DNA of 64,000 nt from Curvibacter cyanobacteriorum (GTDB lineage Bacteria > Pseudomonadota > Gammaproteobacteria > Burkholderiales > Burkholderiaceae_C). The notes below the pieces were generated by a model, which saw nothing but the letters and a program-made list of their open reading frames with translations, was not told the origin of the DNA and made no database searches. The position numbers and the translations under genes are program-made. This document shows positions 1 through 8,419 of this stretch, piece after piece. The stretch covers positions 124,001 through 188,000 of the forward strand of contig NZ_JAQSIP010000007.1 of NCBI RefSeq assembly GCF_028649475.1. The letters run 5' to 3'. Numbering within the stretch: the stretch's first letter is position 1; the number at the start of each line of letters is the position of its first letter.

Positions 1-3000
1 CTTTGTGGTCTGGCACGATCCTGGTGCATTCGCGGGCATCACGCACTACGGCGGGGATTCAGGCAACCGGGCGGGCTTTGATTTGCATCTTTTTGGTGCG
101 GCGTCGACCGTGGGCATTGCGCTGATCACGCAGATGGGCGAGCAGGCCGATTACCTGCGCTTCATGCCCCGCCCCGACCCGGCGCGCCGCTGGCGCTGGT
201 GGGCCGGCGTGCTGGCCGGGGGCCCGGGCTGGGTGGTGCTGGGGGTGGCCAAGATGCTGGGCGGCGCCTTGCTGGCCTACCTGGCCATCACCCACATGGT
301 GCCGGCCGACCGCGCGGTCGACCCCAACCAGATGTACTTGGCGGCGTATGAATATGTCTTCCCGCGCTACAGCTGGGCGGTGGCGGCCACGGCCTTCTTT
401 GTCGTGCTGTCCCAGCTCAAGATCAATGTGACCAACGCCTATGCGGGTTCGCTGGCCTGGTCCAACTTCTTTTCGCGTGTCACCCACAGCCACCCGGGGC
501 GCGTGGTGTGGGTGGTGTTCAACACCTTGATCGCCTTCATGCTGATGGAGATGAACGTGTTTGAGGCGCTCGGCGATGTGCTGGGGCTGTACTCGAACAT
601 CGCCATTGCCTGGATGATGACCGTGGTGGCCGACCTGGTGATCAACAAGCCGCTGGGCCTGTCGCCGCCGGGCATCGAGTTCAAGCGCGCCCACCTGTAC
701 GACATCAACCCGGTCGGGGTGGGGGCCATGGCGCTGGCCTCGGCGCTGTCGATTTCGGCCCACCTGGGGCTGTTCGGGCCCACACCGCAGGCGTTTTCGG
801 CGCTGATCGCGCTGGGCACGGCCTTGCTCACCTCGCCTTTCCTGGCCTGGGCCACGGGCGGGCGCTATTACATCGCCCGCCAACCCGAGCCTGAGAGCGC
901 TCCCGTGCCTGCCGCTGCCGCCGCGGCCACCGCCGACCCGGCGCAGGCGGCGTACCTGGGCAGCGCGCTGCGCCGCTGCGTGATCTGCGAGCGCGAGTAC
1001 GAGGCCCCCGACATGGCGCATTGCCCGGCCTACCGGGGCCCGATCTGTTCGCTGTGCTGCACGCTGGACGCGCGCTGCGGCGACCTGTGCAAACCGCATG
1101 CGAGCCTGTCCTCGCAGTGGTCGGCGGCGCTGCGCTGGGTGCTGCCGCGCGGCATCTGGCCTTACCTGGACACCGGTCTGAGCCATTTTCTGCTGCTGGC
1201 GCTGATCATCGTGCCGGTGCTGGCCACGGTGTTTGGCTTGCTCTACCACCAGGAGCTGCGCACCCTGAGCGAGCTGGTGCCCGGCCTGTCGATGGGGCAG
1301 GACGCGTTGCGTTCGGGCTTCCTCAAGGCCTACATGACGATGTTGGTGATCGCCGGCATCGTGGCCTGGTGGCTGGTGCTGGCGCACAAGAGCCGCCAGG
1401 TGGCGCAAGAGGAGTCGAACCGCCAGACCCGCCTGTTGATGCGCGAAATCGAGCTGCACCGCCAGACCGACGAGGCCCTGCAGACCGCGCGCCAGGTGGC
1501 CGAGCGCGCGCGCCAGCAGGCCGACCAGGCCAACCAGGCCAAGAGCCGCTACATCAGCGCCATCAGCCACGAGCTGCGCACCCCGCTCAACAGCATCCTG
1601 GGCTATGCCCAGCTGATGGGCGAGGACGCGGGCGTGCCCCCGCACCGCAAGCAGGCCGTCAACGTGATCCGGCGCGGTGGCGAGCACCTGCTGGGCCTGA
1701 TCGAGGGCACGCTGGACATCGCGCGCATCGAGTCCGGCAAGATGACGCTGGAGGTGCGACCGATGCGCTTTGCCGACTGCGTCAACGACGTGGCGGCGCT
1801 GTTCGACCTGCAGGCCGCCGCCAAGGGCCTGCGCTTCCAGTTCGAGCCGCTGGGCGAGCTGCCCGAGGCCGTGCGCGCCGACGAGAAGCGGCTGCGACAG
1901 ATCCTCATCAACCTGCTGGGCAATGCGATCAAGTTCACCACCCGGGGCCAGGTCACCTTCCGGGTGCGGCACCAGCGCGAAATGGCCACGCTGGAGATCG
2001 AGGACACCGGCCCCGGCATGAGCGCGGCCGAGCTGCAGCAGATCTTCGAGCCCTTTGCGCGCGGCAACACCGCCAGTGCCGGTTCGGGGGGCGCGGGCCT
2101 GGGGCTGACGATTGCCAAGATGCTGACCGACCTGATGGGGGGCGAGCTGTCGGTGGACAGCACGCCGGGCCAGGGCTCGGTGTTCCGGGTCCGCCTGTTC
2201 CTGCCCGAGGTGCCGGCCCACAGCCTCGCGGGCCCCGCCACCCAGGCCCCGGTGCAGGCGCCGCGCAGCGGGTACGAAGGCCCGCGCCGCCGCCTGCTGG
2301 TGGTGGACAACGAGGAACCCGACCGCGAGCTGCTGGTGCAGTTGCTGCAGCCGCTGGGCTTTGAGCTGCGCACCGCCGCCAGTGGCCACGACGCGCTGGA
2401 CCTGCTGGCCGCCGGCTACCAGCCGGATGCCGTGTTCATGGACCTGGCCATGCCCGGCATCGATGGCTGGGAAACCGTGCGCCGCCTGCGCGCCGCGGGC
2501 CACACCCAGGCGCGGGTGGCCATCGTGTCGGCCAACGCCTTTGACAAGGGCCTGGACAACGACGTGGGCATCGGCAGCGAGGACTTTCTGGTCAAGCCGG
2601 TGCGGCACAGCGAACTGCTCGACTGGCTGGAGCGCCGCCTGGGCCTGGTCTGGCAGCGGGCCGACGCCGGCGCGGCCCCCACCCCGCCGCCGCCCCAGCG
2701 CCCGGCAGCGGTCGAGGCGCTGCTGGCAGGCCGCGCCGCCCCATCGGCGGCGGGTGACCCTGTTGCCCCCGCTGCGGGCCCGGCCGCCCAGGGCGGCGCC
2801 ACGCCGAGCTGGCCCTCGGCGGCGCGACTCAAGACCTTGCTGGAGGCGGTCAACCTGGGCTACTACCGCGGCGTGATGAACGGCCTGGCCGACATCGAGC
2901 GCCACGAGCCCGACGGCGCGGGCTGGGTCGAGCCCTGGCGCACGCTGGCGCGGCAGTTCCAGTTCGAGCGCCTGGCCGAGGAGATCGCGCGACAATCGCC

Positions 3001-3028
3001 TGTTCCCACCGAGCCCCCCAAGCCATGA
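1..3028 (+). CDS. Hybrid histidine kinase with NCS1-permease-like sensor region (5' partial)
   Basis: Membrane sensor kinase; the frame is open at the left edge, so the N-terminus is missing. Numbering is from the GTG at 5. Residues 1 to about 290 are a multi-helix block resembling the C-terminal half of an NCS1 (purine/cytosine) permease. Residues 325-362 hold eight cysteines (325, 328, 340, 348, 351, 352, 358, 362), suggesting a Zn or Fe-S site. Two more membrane helices follow near 394-414 and 443-462. HisKA has SHELRTPLN with phospho-acceptor His522; the ATPase domain has an N box near 636 and DTGPGM at 667. A receiver follows with Asp813 in the MDLAMPG context, then a Pro/Ala-rich linker and an unassigned C-terminal segment. 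The architecture is analogous to CbrA-type transporter-fused kinases. The ligand is unknown; a purine, pyrimidine or hydantoin-like compound is only an inference. It overlaps the next gene by 4 nt, so the two are probably one signalling unit. Confidence 0.85.
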   Translation, partial: FVVWHDPGAFAGITHYGGDSGNRAGFDLHLFGAASTVGIALITQMGEQADYLRFMPRPDPARRWRWWAGVLAGGPGWVVLGVAKMLGGALLAYLAITHMVPADRAVDPNQMYLAAYEYVFPRYSWAVAATAFFVVLSQLKINVTNAYAGSLAWSNFFSRVTHSHPGRVVWVVFNTLIAFMLMEMNVFEALGDVLGLYSNIAIAWMMTVVADLVINKPLGLSPPGIEFKRAHLYDINPVGVGAMALASALSISAHLGLFGPTPQAFSALIALGTALLTSPFLAWATGGRYYIARQPEPESAPVPAAAAAATADPAQAAYLGSALRRCVICEREYEAPDMAHCPAYRGPICSLCCTLDARCGDLCKPHASLSSQWSAALRWVLPRGIWPYLDTGLSHFLLLALIIVPVLATVFGLLYHQELRTLSELVPGLSMGQDALRSGFLKAYMTMLVIAGIVAWWLVLAHKSRQVAQEESNRQTRLLMREIELHRQTDEALQTARQVAERARQQADQANQAKSRYISAISHELRTPLNSILGYAQLMGEDAGVPPHRKQAVNVIRRGGEHLLGLIEGTLDIARIESGKMTLEVRPMRFADCVNDVAALFDLQAAAKGLRFQFEPLGELPEAVRADEKRLRQILINLLGNAIKFTTRGQVTFRVRHQREMATLEIEDTGPGMSAAELQQIFEPFARGNTASAGSGGAGLGLTIAKMLTDLMGGELSVDSTPGQGSVFRVRLFLPEVPAHSLAGPATQAPVQAPRSGYEGPRRRLLVVDNEEPDRELLVQLLQPLGFELRTAASGHDALDLLAAGYQPDAVFMDLAMPGIDGWETVRRLRAAGHTQARVAIVSANAFDKGLDNDVGIGSEDFLVKPVRHSELLDWLERRLGLVWQRADAGAAPTPPPPQRPAAVEALLAGRAAPSAAGDPVAPAAGPAAQGGATPSWPSAARLKTLLEAVNLGYYRGVMNGLADIERHEPDGAGWVEPWRTLARQFQFERLAEEIARQSPVPTEPPKP

Positions 3029-4020
3029 TGCCCACCCCCATCGATCAGACCCTGGACCGAGCCAACAGCGATGTGGTGCTGGTGGTCGACGACGTGCCGG
3101 ACAACCTCGCGGTGCTGCACGACGCGCTGGACGAATCGGGCTACACGGTGCTGGTGGCCACCTCGGGCGAGGCCGCCTTGCAGCGCGCCCAGCAGGCCCT
3201 GCCCGACGTGGTGCTGTTGGACGCGATGATGCCCGGCATGGACGGGTTCGAGGTGGCGCGCCGCCTCAAGGCCGAGCCGCTGACCGCGCACATCCCCATC
3301 ATCTTCATGACGGGGCTGACCGAGACCGAGCACCTGGTGGCGGCGCTGGAGAGCGGTGGGGTCGACTACGTCACCAAGCCCATCAAGCCCAAGGAGGTGC
3401 TGGCGCGCATGAATGTGCACCTGCAAGGCGCCCGCCGCGCGCGCCAGGAGGCCCGCCAGGCCGGTCAGGCCCGCAATGCGCTCGATGCCTTTGGCTATGC
3501 CAGCATCACGGTGCGCGTCAGCGATGGCCGCCTGATGTGGCAGACCGCGTTGGCGCGCGACCTGCTGATGCGCTACTTCGGCACCAGCGCCCCGGTCACC
3601 CCGGCGCCCGTGGTGGACTGGTTGCGTCGCCACCTGGCCGAGGCCCAGGCGGCGATCGAGCCCCCGCGCCTGAGCTTTGACCAGGGCTCGCGCCGCATCA
3701 CCTTTCGCCTGCACCAGCAGACCGGCGATAGCGAAGGCGGCGGCGACTGGCTGATCGTCATGCAGGAGGTGTCGGACGAGGCGGTGATCGAGGCCATGAG
3801 CTTCTCGTTCAAGCTCACCGCCCGCGAGGCCGAGGTGCTGTACTGGGTGGTCAAGGGCAAGATCAACCGCGACATCGCCGACATCCTGGGCGCCAGCCCG
3901 GCCACCATCAAGAAGCACCTGGAGCGGGTGTTCGCCAAGCTCGGCGTGGAAACCCGCACCGCGGCGGCCGCCATGGCCATGAACCGCATCCGGCAGCTCA
4001 ACCCGCAGTTCGAGGGCTGA
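3025..4020 (+). CDS. Response regulator with LuxR-type HTH
   Basis: 331 aa DNA-binding response regulator. The receiver is at about 15-130, with the DD pair in VVDD, phospho-acceptor Asp66 (LLDAMMPG) and the conserved Lys in the TKPIKP motif. A linker of about 100 aa leads to a C-terminal LuxR/GerE HTH at about 265-325 (LTAREAEVL...ATIKKHLERVFAKLGVETR). The start ATG lies in an ATGA overlap with the kinase stop codon, indicating translational coupling. It is the obvious partner of the hybrid kinase upstream, although that kinase also has its own receiver, so phosphotransfer could be direct or relayed. Target genes cannot be read from the sequence. A second ATG directly follows (3028) and could be used instead. 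Confidence 0.88.
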   Translation: MMPTPIDQTLDRANSDVVLVVDDVPDNLAVLHDALDESGYTVLVATSGEAALQRAQQALPDVVLLDAMMPGMDGFEVARRLKAEPLTAHIPIIFMTGLTETEHLVAALESGGVDYVTKPIKPKEVLARMNVHLQGARRARQEARQAGQARNALDAFGYASITVRVSDGRLMWQTALARDLLMRYFGTSAPVTPAPVVDWLRRHLAEAQAAIEPPRLSFDQGSRRITFRLHQQTGDSEGGGDWLIVMQEVSDEAVIEAMSFSFKLTAREAEVLYWVVKGKINRDIADILGASPATIKKHLERVFAKLGVETRTAAAAMAMNRIRQLNPQFEG

Positions 4021-4096
4021 GGCCCGCTGCGCCACCTGGCGGCCCCGGCCTGACCCGGCCCCAGGGGCAGCCCATGTCACATCAGATCATGTCAGG

Positions 4097-4741
4097 TCAG
4101 GTCGGAATGGGCCCGGCAGGCTGGCGCCCCCAGACCAACAGCAGGTTGTTGGCCGGCAGCGCGTGGCGCGCCTGAAGTTGCAGGCCTGCAGCCTGGGCCT
4201 CGGCGGCCACCGCGTCCAGGGCGCGCAGGCCCCAGGCCGGGTTGCGCGCCTTCAGGTCGGCGTCAAACGCCAGGTTGCTGGGCGCGGTGGGCTGGTCGGC
4301 CACCACATAGGGGCCGTAGGTGATGAGCACGCCGGCCGGCCGCAGCACCCGGGCGGCACCCTGCATCAGCGCGGCGCAGCTGGACCAGGGGGCGATGTGC
4401 AGCAGGTTGGCGCAAAACACCAGGTCCACGCCTTGCCCCGGGGGCAGCCAGTCGGGCTGGTGCACGTCGAGGGCACGCGGCGGGCCCAGGCGGGCTTGCA
4501 GGGCGGCGTCGGCGCGTGCGCGGCGGGCCTGCAAGGTGCTCAGGGCCTGCGGGTCGGGGTCGCTCATTTGCCAGTGCCAGCCGGGCAGGCCCGCGGCAAA
4601 GTGCAGCGCGTGCTGGCCGGTGCCGCTGGCGATCTCGAGCGCGTGGCCCTGGGGCGGCAGCACGGCCTGCAACTGGGCCAGGATGGGGCCCTGGTTGCGC
4701 TCGGCGGCGGGCGAGAAAGGCAGGTCGTCGGGGGCGTTCAT
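4097..4741 (-). CDS. DUF938 family SAM-dependent methyltransferase-like protein
   Basis: 214 aa soluble class I methyltransferase fold. The SAM-binding motif I is ALEIASGTGQHA near residue 36. FCANLLHIAPW and the ITYGPY segment are typical of the DUF938 family, whose substrate is not established. The ATG at 4741 is chosen; an in-frame TTG at 4777 would overlap the helicase stop codon by 4 nt and cannot be excluded, since neither start has a clear ribosome-binding site. It lies directly downstream of the DEAD-box helicase on the same strand and is probably co-transcribed. It converges on the response regulator, with 76 nt between the genes and no clear terminator in that gap. Confidence 0.8.
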   Translation of the reverse strand: MNAPDDLPFSPAAERNQGPILAQLQAVLPPQGHALEIASGTGQHALHFAAGLPGWHWQMSDPDPQALSTLQARRARADAALQARLGPPRALDVHQPDWLPPGQGVDLVFCANLLHIAPWSSCAALMQGAARVLRPAGVLITYGPYVVADQPTAPSNLAFDADLKARNPAWGLRALDAVAAEAQAAGLQLQARHALPANNLLLVWGRQPAGPIPT

Positions 4742-4773
4742 GGTTGACGGGGCGTGGGGCGGCGGGTTCGGGC

Positions 4774-6129
4774 TCAACGCGGGCGGGCGGTGGCTTGCGC
4801 CGCGGCTTCGCGCAATTTGTCTTTTTTGCTTTTGCGCGCGCCCTTGATGCCACCGGTGGCCTGTTCGGGCGTGGCGACTTCGGTGGGCTCAAAGCCGTCC
4901 ACCTGCTCGCGCGGCACGCGCTGTTGCTGGCGCTTTTCAATCAGGCGGAAGTGCGACTCCTGCGCCGCCGTGACCAAGCTCACCGCCAGGCCCGAAGCCC
5001 CGGCGCGGCCGGTGCGGCCAATGCGGTGGGTGTAGTCGGCGGCGGCGCGCGGCAGGTCGTAGTTGACCACCACGGGCAGGCGCACGATGTCGATGCCGCG
5101 CGCGGCCAGGTCGGTGGTGATCAGCACGCGCGCGCTGCGGTCCTTGAAGGCCTGCAGCACCTCGCTGCGCTTGCCCTGGCTCAGCTCGCCATGCAGCGAG
5201 GCCGCGTGCAGGCCGGCGCGTTGCAGCTTCAGCGCCACGGCTTCGGTGGCGTAGCGCGTGGCCACGAACACCAGCACCTGGGTCCAGCCTTCGGTTTCGA
5301 TCAGGTGGCGCAGCAGCTGGGTGCGGCGTGCTTCGTCCACGACGATGGCGCGCTGCACGATGTCGGGGGCGGCCTGCTCGGTCGGGCTCAGGGCGAGGTC
5401 GATGGGCTCGTGCAGCAAACCCGCGATCAGCGCGTCCAGCGCGGCCGGGAAGGTGGCCGAGAACAGCAGGTTCTGGCGGCGCTGGGGCAGCAGGGCCAGC
5501 ACGCGCTGCAGTTCGTCGGCAAAGCCCAGGTCGAGCAGGCGGTCGGCCTCGTCCAGCACCAGGTGGGCCACCTGGTCGAGTTGCAGGGCGCGTTGGTCGA
5601 CCAGGTCGAGCAAGCGGCCCGGTGTGGCCACCACCACCTCGGCCCCGCCGCGCAACGCCAGCATTTGCGGGTTGATCGACACCCCGCCATACAGCACGGC
5701 CAGGCGCAGCGGGTCGGCGCAGCGGCGCGCCAGCAGGTACAGGAATTCACCCACCTGCTGGGCCAGTTCGCGTGTGGGCACCAGGATCAGCACCCGCGTG
5801 GCGCGGCGCTCGCGCGCCGCGCGCGGTGCATTGAGCACGGGCAGCAGTTGCTGCAACAGGGGCAGGGCGTAGGCGGCGGTCTTGCCCGAGCCGGTTTGGG
5901 CGCAGACGCGCAGGTCGCGGCCCGCCAGCACCTGCGGAATGGCCAGCGCCTGCACGGGCGAGGGCTGGTCGTAGCCGTGGCTCAGGGCGGCCTGGGCGAG
6001 GGCCGGCAGCAGGCCGAGCGCCGTGAACGGGGCGGTGGCCGGCGCCGTCGGGGCGCTGACCCCGGCGGGGGCGGCCTGGTGGGCAGGGGTCTGGGCGCCG
6101 GGGGCGGCGGGGGAGGGGGAGCTGGACAT
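4774..6129 (-). CDS. DEAD-box RNA helicase (RhlE-like)
   Basis: 451 aa ATP-dependent RNA helicase of superfamily 2. Visible motifs in order: Q-motif (FTALGL...GYDQPSPVQALAIP), motif I AQTGSGKT, Ia PTRELAQQ, Ib ATPGRLLDL, motif II DEAD, motif III SAT (FSATFP), IV VLVFVATR, V TTDLAARGIDI and VI HRIGRTGRAG. A 40-aa Pro/Ala/Gly-rich N-terminal extension and a short basic C-terminal tail (KGARKSKKDK) flank the core; the tail probably adds non-specific RNA contacts. The length suits the small RhlE group used in ribosome assembly or RNA turnover. The precise RNA target cannot be inferred. It is followed closely by the DUF938 gene. Confidence 0.9.
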   Translation of the reverse strand: MSSSPSPAAPGAQTPAHQAAPAGVSAPTAPATAPFTALGLLPALAQAALSHGYDQPSPVQALAIPQVLAGRDLRVCAQTGSGKTAAYALPLLQQLLPVLNAPRAARERRATRVLILVPTRELAQQVGEFLYLLARRCADPLRLAVLYGGVSINPQMLALRGGAEVVVATPGRLLDLVDQRALQLDQVAHLVLDEADRLLDLGFADELQRVLALLPQRRQNLLFSATFPAALDALIAGLLHEPIDLALSPTEQAAPDIVQRAIVVDEARRTQLLRHLIETEGWTQVLVFVATRYATEAVALKLQRAGLHAASLHGELSQGKRSEVLQAFKDRSARVLITTDLAARGIDIVRLPVVVNYDLPRAAADYTHRIGRTGRAGASGLAVSLVTAAQESHFRLIEKRQQQRVPREQVDGFEPTEVATPEQATGGIKGARKSKKDKLREAAAQATARPR

Positions 6130-6353
6130 TCAAGACCCGGTTGGTGGCTGGCGGCCGCGAACGCGACCGGACCGGGGGATTGTCTCAAACCCGCCGCGCG
6201 TGCGCCGGTTGCCGGGCGCCACGGCCCCACGGCTCGACATGGGGCGGCGAGTGGCGGCGAGGGGCGCAGGCCGGTGCCGGGCCCCGCCAGCGCCGTGGCG
6301 CGCGCATCGGCGAGAATCACGCCTTTCGTTTCATGCCTCACCCCTGAACTGCC
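6130..6353. other. Divergent intergenic region, helicase / dusC
   Basis: 224 nt between divergently transcribed genes, so it must hold both promoters. It is GC-rich with an A/T-poor profile. GAGAAT near 6311 could act as a -10 box for dusC, but no convincing -35 partner is visible. No small ORF with a plausible ribosome-binding site was seen. Confidence 0.4.
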
Positions 6354-7430
6354 ATGGCCATATTGCTGGCACCCATGGAAGGCCTGCTGGATTTCGTGCT
6401 GCGCGACGTGCTGACCCGGGTCGGGGGCATCGACCGCTGCGTGTCGGAGTTCATCCGGGTCACCGACACCGTGCTGCCCGAGCGCACCTTCTTGCGCATC
6501 GTGCCCGAACTGCGCCACGGCGGCCGCACGCCCGCCGGGGTGCCGGTGCGCGCGCAGCTGTTGGGGTCTGACCCGCAGTGCCTGGCCGACAACGCGGTGC
6601 GCCTGGCCTCGCTGGGGCCGGCGGGCATTGACCTCAACTTTGGTTGCCCGGCCAAGGTGGTGAACCGCCATGGCGGCGGCGCCGCGCTGTTGCAAGAGCC
6701 CGAGTTGCTGCACCGCATCGTGGCCACGGTGCGCCGTGCGGTGCCGGCTTCGATGCCGGTGTCGGCCAAGATGCGCCTGGGCTTCAACGACGATCAGCGG
6801 GCCGAAGACTGCGCCCGCGCCATCGCCGAAGGCGGTGCCGACGAGCTGGTGGTGCACGGCCGCACCAAGGCCCAGGGCTACAAGCCGCCGGCCTACTGGG
6901 CGCGCATTGCCGACGTGCGCGCCGTGGTGCGCATCCCGGTGGTGGCCAATGGCGAGATCTGGTCGGTCGAGGACGCGCGCCGTTGCCGCGCCGAATCCGG
7001 CTGCCACGACCTGATGCTGGGGCGGGGCATGGTGGCGCAACCCGGCCTGGCGCTGGCGATCCTGGCCGACCAGGGCGATGCCGCTGGCCGGGTGCCGACC
7101 TGGGCCGACCTGCTGCCCCTGCTGCATTACTTCTGGCACCTCAACCTGTCGCACATCGAGCCGCGCTCGCGACCGGGCCGCCTCAAGCAGTGGCTCAACT
7201 ACCTGCGCCGCAGCCACCCCGAGGCCGAGGCCGCCTACCAGCAGTTGCGCACCGTCAACGACCCGCGCGTGGTCGAGGCCTGGCTCCAGCAGCTGCCCGT
7301 CACGGCGCCGATCCCCGCGACCGCCCAAGTGCCGGGCGCGGCCTGGGGGGGCACGCCGGGTGCGGGGCCGTCCGCGCCGCCGCAGTCCGCCACAGCACCG
7401 AGCCCCGAGGCCGAGCCGCTGTGGGCCTGA
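6354..7430 (+). CDS. dusC: tRNA-dihydrouridine synthase C
   Basis: 358 aa FMN-dependent enzyme that reduces uridine to dihydrouridine in the tRNA D-loop (position 16 in E. coli DusC). The N-terminal LAPMEGLLD segment is the flavin phosphate region. The signature DLNFGCPAK carries catalytic Cys98, the same number as in E. coli DusC. SAKMRLG, ELVVHGRTKAQGY and VVANGEIW follow in the order expected for the TIM barrel. The C-terminal helical domain (SHIEPRSRPGRLKQWLNYLRR) is typical of DusC, and a Pro/Ala-rich tail of about 40 residues is added. The cytoplasmic gene stands alone, divergent from the helicase. Confidence 0.93.
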   Translation: MAILLAPMEGLLDFVLRDVLTRVGGIDRCVSEFIRVTDTVLPERTFLRIVPELRHGGRTPAGVPVRAQLLGSDPQCLADNAVRLASLGPAGIDLNFGCPAKVVNRHGGGAALLQEPELLHRIVATVRRAVPASMPVSAKMRLGFNDDQRAEDCARAIAEGGADELVVHGRTKAQGYKPPAYWARIADVRAVVRIPVVANGEIWSVEDARRCRAESGCHDLMLGRGMVAQPGLALAILADQGDAAGRVPTWADLLPLLHYFWHLNLSHIEPRSRPGRLKQWLNYLRRSHPEAEAAYQQLRTVNDPRVVEAWLQQLPVTAPIPATAQVPGAAWGGTPGAGPSAPPQSATAPSPEAEPLWA

Positions 7431-7541
7431 GCCCGCGGCCTGGCCGCGGCCCGCATGGGTTCAAGTTTCAAGGTTCGTTTCAACAGGGGCCCCGCACGGC
7501 CCGGTTGACAGCCCCTGGCGCTGGTGCCTGGGCGGCGCCGC

Positions 7542-8165
7542 TCAGGGGGTGCCGGGGCGCGTGACCGGGGTGTCGCCGTGCGGTGTCCATTGCAGGCGCG
7601 CCGGGTCAAAGCCCTGGGCGATCAGGCGCTGCAGCAGCGCCTGGTAGGCCTGCGGATCAACCTGCGGCTGGCGTGACAGCACCCACAGAAACTCGCGTTG
7701 CGGTTCGCTCACCGCCACCAGCTGGTAGGCCGGTTCGAGGTCGATCACCCAGTAGTCACCCCACACGGCGGGCAGCCAGCCCAGCCAGGCCGGCGCAAAT
7801 CGCACTTGCAGGCGGGGCGAGTCGGTGCCACCCACCAGGCGGGCCGCGCCCTCGGCGCTGTCGGTGCTGCCATCGGCGCGGCGGCACTGGTTGAGCACCC
7901 GCACCTGGCCATCGGCGCGCATCTGGTAGTCGGCGCGGGTGTCGGCGACGCACTTTTGCTGGAAGCGGTTGGGGTACTTGGCAATCTCATACCAGGTGCC
8001 CAGGTAGCGCGGCAGTTCGAGCCGGGCCACGGTTTGCAGGGGGGCGGGGGCCGCGTTGGGGGCCGCCGCGCCGGCGGCGTGGGCCGCGGGGGCCAGGGCG
8101 CTGGCCGCCAGCAGCAGGGCCGCAGCGAGCCGGGTGGACCAGGGGGAGCAGGGCAGGGGTGTCAT
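7542..8165 (-). CDS. Bacterial lipocalin (Blc-like), periplasmic
   Basis: 207 aa lipocalin. A signal peptide spans about residues 1-30 (TRLAAALLLAASALAPAAHA). No lipobox Cys follows, so unlike E. coli Blc this is probably a soluble periplasmic protein rather than a lipoprotein. The structurally conserved GTWYEIAKYPNRFQ motif opens the barrel, followed by VRVLNQCRRADG, WGDYWVIDLEP and the FLWVLSRQP strand. Bacterial lipocalins bind fatty acids or lysophospholipids and are linked to envelope stress, which fits the family but is not shown here. It converges with dusC; the 111-nt gap has a GC-rich inverted repeat near 7432-7450 without a T-tract. Confidence 0.88.
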   Translation of the reverse strand: MTPLPCSPWSTRLAAALLLAASALAPAAHAAGAAAPNAAPAPLQTVARLELPRYLGTWYEIAKYPNRFQQKCVADTRADYQMRADGQVRVLNQCRRADGSTDSAEGAARLVGGTDSPRLQVRFAPAWLGWLPAVWGDYWVIDLEPAYQLVAVSEPQREFLWVLSRQPQVDPQAYQALLQRLIAQGFDPARLQWTPHGDTPVTRPGTP

Positions 8166-8303
8166 GGGAGGCTGGCAGGGTTGGGGCGGTGGTCGGGGCT
8201 GAAGGGGCTGGAGGGGCGGGGAAGGCTTGGCCGCCTGATTGTGCGGTGGCAGGGGTCGCTGAGTGTGAAGCCTGGGTATCCGTGGCGGCTTGATTTGTAA
8301 AAA

Positions 8304-8318
8304 TGGAATGACATTCCA
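8304..8318. promoter_or_regulatory. Palindromic operator-like site TGGAATG-A-CATTCCA
   Basis: A perfect 7-bp inverted repeat with one central base, embedded in A-rich DNA 102 nt upstream of the CoA-transferase start and 139 nt upstream of the divergent lipocalin start. Short-spaced symmetry of this kind is typical of dimeric regulator operators. There is no T-tract and the loop is too short for a terminator. The regulator is unknown; the sequence does not match the operator shared at 14.2 and 40.2 kb. Confidence 0.5.
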
Positions 8319-8419
8319 AAAAATACCTGGGTAAACCCTTGCTTGTCACAATCTGCTGCTAGACTTTCGGGCGCTGGCGCCACCCCAGACGCCAGAACCC
8401 CGACTGGAGACCTGATCGC

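Noticed and set aside
59-2995. 978-codon open frame on the minus strand opposite the hybrid kinase, and similar long antisense frames (for example 9723-12323, 19461-21602, 28423-31422)
   Set aside because: They mirror strongly GC3-biased genes; the translations are low-complexity (Gln, His, Arg, Gly, Ala rich) without domains, while the plus-strand proteins have clear motifs throughout.
4060-4112. Short direct repeats (ATGTCA, GGTCA) between the response regulator and methyltransferase genes
   Set aside because: Few, short and imperfect; no terminator or operator geometry could be supported.
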